Shown here piece by piece: positions 61,303 through 64,000 of a stretch of DNA of 64,000 bases. Origin of the DNA: Tichowtungia aerotolerans (GTDB lineage: Bacteria > Verrucomicrobiota > Kiritimatiellia > Kiritimatiellales > Tichowtungiaceae); contig NZ_CP047593.1 of NCBI RefSeq assembly GCF_009905215.1, forward strand, positions 2,918,900-2,982,899. The letters run 5' to 3'. Numbering within the stretch: position 1 is the first letter of the stretch; each line of letters starts with the position of its first letter. The notes below the pieces were generated by a model that was given only the letters and a program-made list of their open reading frames with translations, was not told where the DNA came from and did no database searches. The translations under genes were made by a program, and so were the position numbers.

Positions 61303-61379
61303 TGGTAGCGGAGGAGGGAATCGAACCCCCGACACGAGGATTATGATTCCCCTGCTCTAACCAACTGAGCTACTCCGCC
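61303..61379 (-). tRNA. tRNA-Met (anticodon CAT), elongator type
   Basis: On the minus strand: acceptor GGCGGAG/CTCCGCT, D-arm GCTCAGTTGGTTAGAGC, anticodon stem GGGGA/TCCTC around loop ATCATAA (anticodon CAT), T-arm CGGGGG/TTCGATT/CCCTC-type, encoded CCA. Seventy-seven bases with CCA. A G1-U72 pair is unusual for an elongator and an Ile-2 (lysidine) reading cannot be fully excluded. Its 3' end faces the insertion sequence and the integrative-element remnant. Confidence 0.88.
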
Positions 61380-61447
61380 GTAGGAAAGTGGGGAAGATAG
61401 AAAAACCGGTTCGGGAAGACAAGCGGAATGTGGTAAGAATTTTTTTC

Positions 61448-62209
61448 ATGAACCTGATTCTTGTTTTTTCTGAAGAAATGGATGCGGATGGACGGGTGCG
61501 TTTGATGGATGAGCGTGCTCTCCATATCCGTAAAGTGTTGCGTGGAACGGTGGGGCAGAAACTTCGGATTGGCCTGTTAAATGGTCCGTTAGGAACAGGA
61601 ACTGTCGAAGAGGTTTCACAGGAAGCAGTTTCTTTATCCTGTGTCTGGGAGGAGCGTATCCCGGAACGGCCCGGTGTTGATTTGCTGTTGGCGATGCCGC
61701 GACCGAAAGTGCTGAAACGGCTTTGGGCCCAGTTCGCGGCGCTGGGGGTGGGGCGCATTGTTCTTGCGAATGCAGAGAAAGTGGAGCGGTTCTATTTTGA
61801 CACACACATTATCAGGCCGGAATTTTATAAAGCTCGTCTGATCGAGGGCCTTCAACAGGCTCGCGATACTTTTTTGCCGGAGGTGAGTGTGGTAAAACAG
61901 CTGAAGCCTTTGATTGAAGATGATCTGAATTCTGTTTTTCCAAAGGTCGGAAAACGAATGGTTGCTGATCCGTCCGGGACACAGAACATTTTCCAATGTT
62001 TGGAAAGCGGCGGCGAAAAAGTTCCAGACAGTGGCAAACGAGTGCTTTTAGCGGTCGGCCCCGAAGGGGGGTGGACTCCTTATGAGCTGGAGATGTTTCG
62101 GTCAAACGGCTTTGAAGTGTTCGGGATGGGGTCGCGGATTTTGCGGACAGATACGGCCTGTGTCGGTTTGTTAAGTCTGCTTGCAGAGGGCCTGCGTAAA
62201 CCCGTATAA
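61448..62209 (+). CDS. rsmE: 16S rRNA (uracil-1498-N3)-methyltransferase
   Basis: 253 aa from ATG 61448. It methylates U1498 of 16S rRNA with SAM. An N-terminal PUA-like domain (RALHIRKVLRGTVGQKLRIG, about 25-44) is followed by the SPOUT fold with LLLAMPRPKVLKRLWAQFAALGVGRI (about 78-103) and the knot motifs LLAVGPEGGWTPYELEMF (about 200-217) and LGSRILRTDTA-like MGSRILRTDTACVGLLSLL (about 226-244). The length is typical. Two dyads of the TTTCCAA class lie inside it at 61937-61953 and 61990-62006. pgpA follows 9 bp downstream. Confidence 0.93.
   Translation: MNLILVFSEEMDADGRVRLMDERALHIRKVLRGTVGQKLRIGLLNGPLGTGTVEEVSQEAVSLSCVWEERIPERPGVDLLLAMPRPKVLKRLWAQFAALGVGRIVLANAEKVERFYFDTHIIRPEFYKARLIEGLQQARDTFLPEVSVVKQLKPLIEDDLNSVFPKVGKRMVADPSGTQNIFQCLESGGEKVPDSGKRVLLAVGPEGGWTPYELEMFRSNGFEVFGMGSRILRTDTACVGLLSLLAEGLRKPV
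61937..62006. repeat. Two 17-bp dyads inside rsmE
   Basis: TTTCCAAAGGTCGGAAA (61937-61953) and TTTCCAATGTTTGGAAA (61990-62006), 53 bp apart. They match the half-sites of the array in the phage element but lie in core chromosome and are coding. Confidence 0.5.
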
Positions 62210-62218
62210 AAGACGCCT

Positions 62219-62683
62219 ATGAATAAATTTATTAAATGGACAGCGGTTGGATTTGGTTTTGGGCTGAGCCCGGTAATGCCCGGGACGGTTGGTACGCTTT
62301 GGGGGATTCCGCTTTTTTGGGCAATTGCTGATCTCTCCCTGCCGATACAGATTGTGCTGTGTTTGATCTTCACGCTGCTTGCTGTGCCGCTGTGTGCCAA
62401 AGCGGAGTCATTAATTGGGAAAGGAAAAGATCCCGGGTGCATTGTTGCCGACGAGTATCTGACCCTTCCAATCTGTTATCTCGGACTGCCGTTTTCGCTG
62501 GGCGTGATTCTTGCCGGATTTGTGTTTCATCGTATTTTTGACATCACCAAGCCGCCGCCGATCAAGCAGTTGCAGCGTATTAAAGGTGGAATCGGTATTG
62601 TGATTGATGACTTTCTTGCTGCTCTGATTGCTCTCGTCTGCAATCACGTGTTGTTCCGGATTGTTATTCCGATGTTTGGATAA
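62219..62683 (+). CDS. pgpA: Phosphatidylglycerophosphatase A
   Basis: 154 aa integral membrane enzyme that removes the phosphate of phosphatidylglycerophosphate. Family marks: GFGLSPVMPGTVGTLWGIPLFW (about 12-33), DPGCIVADEYLTLPI (about 71-85) with the acidic active site, and RIFDITKPPPIKQLQRIKGGIGIVIDD (about 105-131). Three or four membrane helices. The ATG follows AAGACGCCT without a clear SD. Its end overlaps the converging alkaline phosphatase gene by 20 bp. Confidence 0.92.
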   Translation: MNKFIKWTAVGFGFGLSPVMPGTVGTLWGIPLFWAIADLSLPIQIVLCLIFTLLAVPLCAKAESLIGKGKDPGCIVADEYLTLPICYLGLPFSLGVILAGFVFHRIFDITKPPPIKQLQRIKGGIGIVIDDFLAALIALVCNHVLFRIVIPMFG

Positions 62684-63719
62684 GTTCGATCATTGTTTTT
62701 CCAATATCTGTATTATCCATTATTCCGCTGAAACGGCTGCTGGCAGGGCCTTCGGCAAAGACCGGGACCATCGAGGCAGTGTGCTTTTTATGAATGAAGC
62801 CGGTTTGGCTGACAGTTTTTTCTGCCAGTGTTCCATCGATCACAGCAAATCCGCCAGTTTCATGATCGGCAGTGATAATCACCAGCGTGCGGCCGTTTTT
62901 TTCAGCGAAGTCGAGCCCAACTCCGACTGCGTCATCAAAATCAATGACTTCACTGATAATGTTGGCAGCATCATTTTTATGTCCCGCCCAGTCGATCTGA
63001 GAGCCTTCCACCATCAGAAAAAATCCATCTTCGTCCTGGACCAGGATTTCAATGGCTTTTTGGGTCAGTTCTTTCAGGGAAACTGTCCGCTCCGCGACAT
63101 GAGGCGGGTGTTCCGGATAGAGCAGGGCTGCGGCCTTTTCCGGGGTTCCGAGAGCGTAGAATTCCTCTGCGGTGGTGGCTAGGGGCATTTTATTTTGTAA
63201 CTGCGGCAGACAGGATGGGGCATTGGACGGACTGAAATAGGCCAGTCCGCCGCCGAAAAGAACGTCGACATCGCTGTCGGCCAGTTGCCGGGCGATTTCA
63301 ACGTATTGCTGGCGGCTGGGTACATGTGTTGCAAAGCCGGCGGGCGTGGCATGGGTGACTGCGCAGTTGCAGACGAGCCCGGTTGATTTTTTTTGATCTT
63401 CCGCAATTTCCAATACGGTTTTGAGGCGTTGGCCTTCGGGGTTGAGTGAGAGCATTCCGTTGTCTGTTTTGGTGCCGGTTGCCAAAGCAGTTGCCGCAGC
63501 GGCGGAATCGGTTGTCAGGTGGTCTGCAGACCAGGTGCTCGCCAGCCCGGCTACGGGGCAGCGCTCCATTTCCAGTGTTCCTTTAGCAATCTTGCCCGCA
63601 GTGACCTGCGCGATGCCCATGCCGTCCCCGATGAATAGAATGATGTTTTTAGGTCGGGTTTCTTCGGCATGAAGAAGAAGCCCGGTCAGGCAAAGGGCCG
63701 TCAGGATTTTCTTACTCAT
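62664..63719 (-). CDS. Alkaline phosphatase (PhoA family), exported
   Basis: 351 aa with a signal peptide (about 1-18, LTALCLTGLLLHAEE). NIILFIGDGMG (about 25-35) holds the first metal Asp, TTDSAAAATALATGTKT (about 69-85) the phospho-accepting Ser, HATPAGFATH (about 122-131) and VEGSQIDWAGHKND (about 238-251) further zinc ligands, and ITADHETGGF (about 287-296) the last metal site. Shorter than E. coli PhoA (about 450 aa) but complete in motifs. It releases phosphate in the periplasm. Convergent with pgpA, with a tail-to-tail overlap. Confidence 0.92.
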   Translation of the reverse strand: MSKKILTALCLTGLLLHAEETRPKNIILFIGDGMGIAQVTAGKIAKGTLEMERCPVAGLASTWSADHLTTDSAAAATALATGTKTDNGMLSLNPEGQRLKTVLEIAEDQKKSTGLVCNCAVTHATPAGFATHVPSRQQYVEIARQLADSDVDVLFGGGLAYFSPSNAPSCLPQLQNKMPLATTAEEFYALGTPEKAAALLYPEHPPHVAERTVSLKELTQKAIEILVQDEDGFFLMVEGSQIDWAGHKNDAANIISEVIDFDDAVGVGLDFAEKNGRTLVIITADHETGGFAVIDGTLAEKTVSQTGFIHKKHTASMVPVFAEGPASSRFSGIMDNTDIGKTMIELIQTSE

Positions 63720-63790
63720 GCCGTCAGATTACTTTTCGGTGGTGAAGGTCACAAGTTCGAATTCGGTGAAGACGCTGTCAGCAGACCTGG

Positions 63791-64000
63791 TCAGCTCTTC
63801 TGTTGGGATTGAAGAGTGGTCTGGAGGCTTATGACATTTTCAATACTTCTTTCGTCGGGTTTCTGAATCGATCCCAAGGCTTTGATCTGCTCGGTGGTTT
63901 CGTCAATAATGTGGTCGTAAAAAAAGAGAATCTTTGGATCAAACCCTTTCGTTTTTTCAGCGGTCAGTTTGAACAGCATCATTTTCTGAAGGAAATTATT
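63791..64000 (-). CDS. C-terminal part of an unrecognised protein (5' end outside window)
   Basis: The frame is open to the window edge; the visible 69 residues end QTTLQSQQKS. An internal ATG at 63982 could be a start of a 63-aa protein, but no ribosome site is obvious and the frame continues upstream. It is rich in charged residues (KTKGFDPKILFFYDHIIDETTEQIKAL…) and helical. No family recognised. Confidence 0.4.
   Translation of the reverse strand, partial: NNFLQKMMLFKLTAEKTKGFDPKILFFYDHIIDETTEQIKALGSIQKPDERSIENVISLQTTLQSQQKS

Noticed and set aside
61303-61379. Initiator tRNA-fMet
   Set aside because: It lacks the three G-C pairs next to the anticodon loop (stem is GGGGA/TCCTC), so elongator Met (or lysidine Ile) fits better.

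Overview
The window looks like chromosomal DNA of a polysaccharide-degrading PVC-group bacterium, most likely Kiritimatiellota (Pontiella-like). This is inferred from the combination of cysteine-type sulfatases, uroporphyrinogen-decarboxylase-like proteins inside sugar-degradation loci, secreted LamG-like and FG-GAP proteins, and the C-terminal AEYxxxxNP-like module on secreted enzymes. No rRNA is present, so the assignment is moderate only.

Region 1 (1-15.9 kb) is a polysaccharide locus on the + strand: the end of a secreted protein, two tandem PL8 (chondroitinase ABC-like) lyases, a 2-hydroxyacid dehydrogenase, a TIM-barrel isomerase-like protein, a GH95 alpha-L-fucosidase, a URO-D family protein, a decayed second URO-D gene and an exported sulfatase. 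A 51-codon remnant of rhaM (L-rhamnose mutarotase) follows. PL8, fucosidase and sulfatase together suggest a sulfated, possibly fucosylated, chondroitin-like substrate.

Region 2 (16.2-37.7 kb) is accessory DNA. It starts with an unrecognised 709-aa protein ending in a sigma-4-like helix-turn-helix, converging on a putative ADP-ribosyltransferase-like toxin with a 48-aa partner. Then comes a phage-derived element: AlpA-like excisionase, ERCC4 nuclease, DUF2800 protein, D5-type primase-helicase, sigma-like regulator, a 1.87-kb hairpin- and repeat-rich non-coding stretch, terminase subunits, Mu-type portal, protease/scaffold, capsid, small virion proteins, a sulfotransferase, lysis-type genes and an AlbA/RecG-like protein. 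I see no tape measure, tail sheath/tube or integrase, which recalls capsid-forming phage satellites or a decayed prophage. Its right end carries arm-site-like repeats and the 3' end of a tmRNA/tRNA gene behind a consensus promoter.

Region 3 (37.8-61.3 kb) lies between two inverted copies of one ISL3-family insertion sequence. It holds a LacI-controlled locus: LacI regulator, N-acylglucosamine 2-epimerase family enzyme, alpha/alpha-barrel protein, DHDPS/NAL-family aldolase, two secreted proteins, a URO-D protein, a cytoplasmic sulfatase, an SSS symporter, and then three secreted proteins (two of them beta-helices). The palindrome AACACACGTGTGTT occurs in front of lacI, the epimerase gene and the gene at 52.3 kb and defines a candidate regulon. 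Behind it sits a remnant of a second integrative element (HTH protein and an AlpA paralogue) interrupted by an IS256-family element with an 8-bp target duplication, next to the 3' end of a tRNA-Met gene.

Region 4 (61.3-64 kb) is core chromosome: tRNA-Met, rsmE, pgpA, an alkaline phosphatase and the end of an unrecognised gene.

The most unusual structure is an array of 17-bp dyads (TTTCCAAnnnTTGGAAA-like) spaced about 31-32 bp apart upstream of the terminase genes. Two more dyads at exactly 31-bp spacing overlap the start of the AlbA-like gene.
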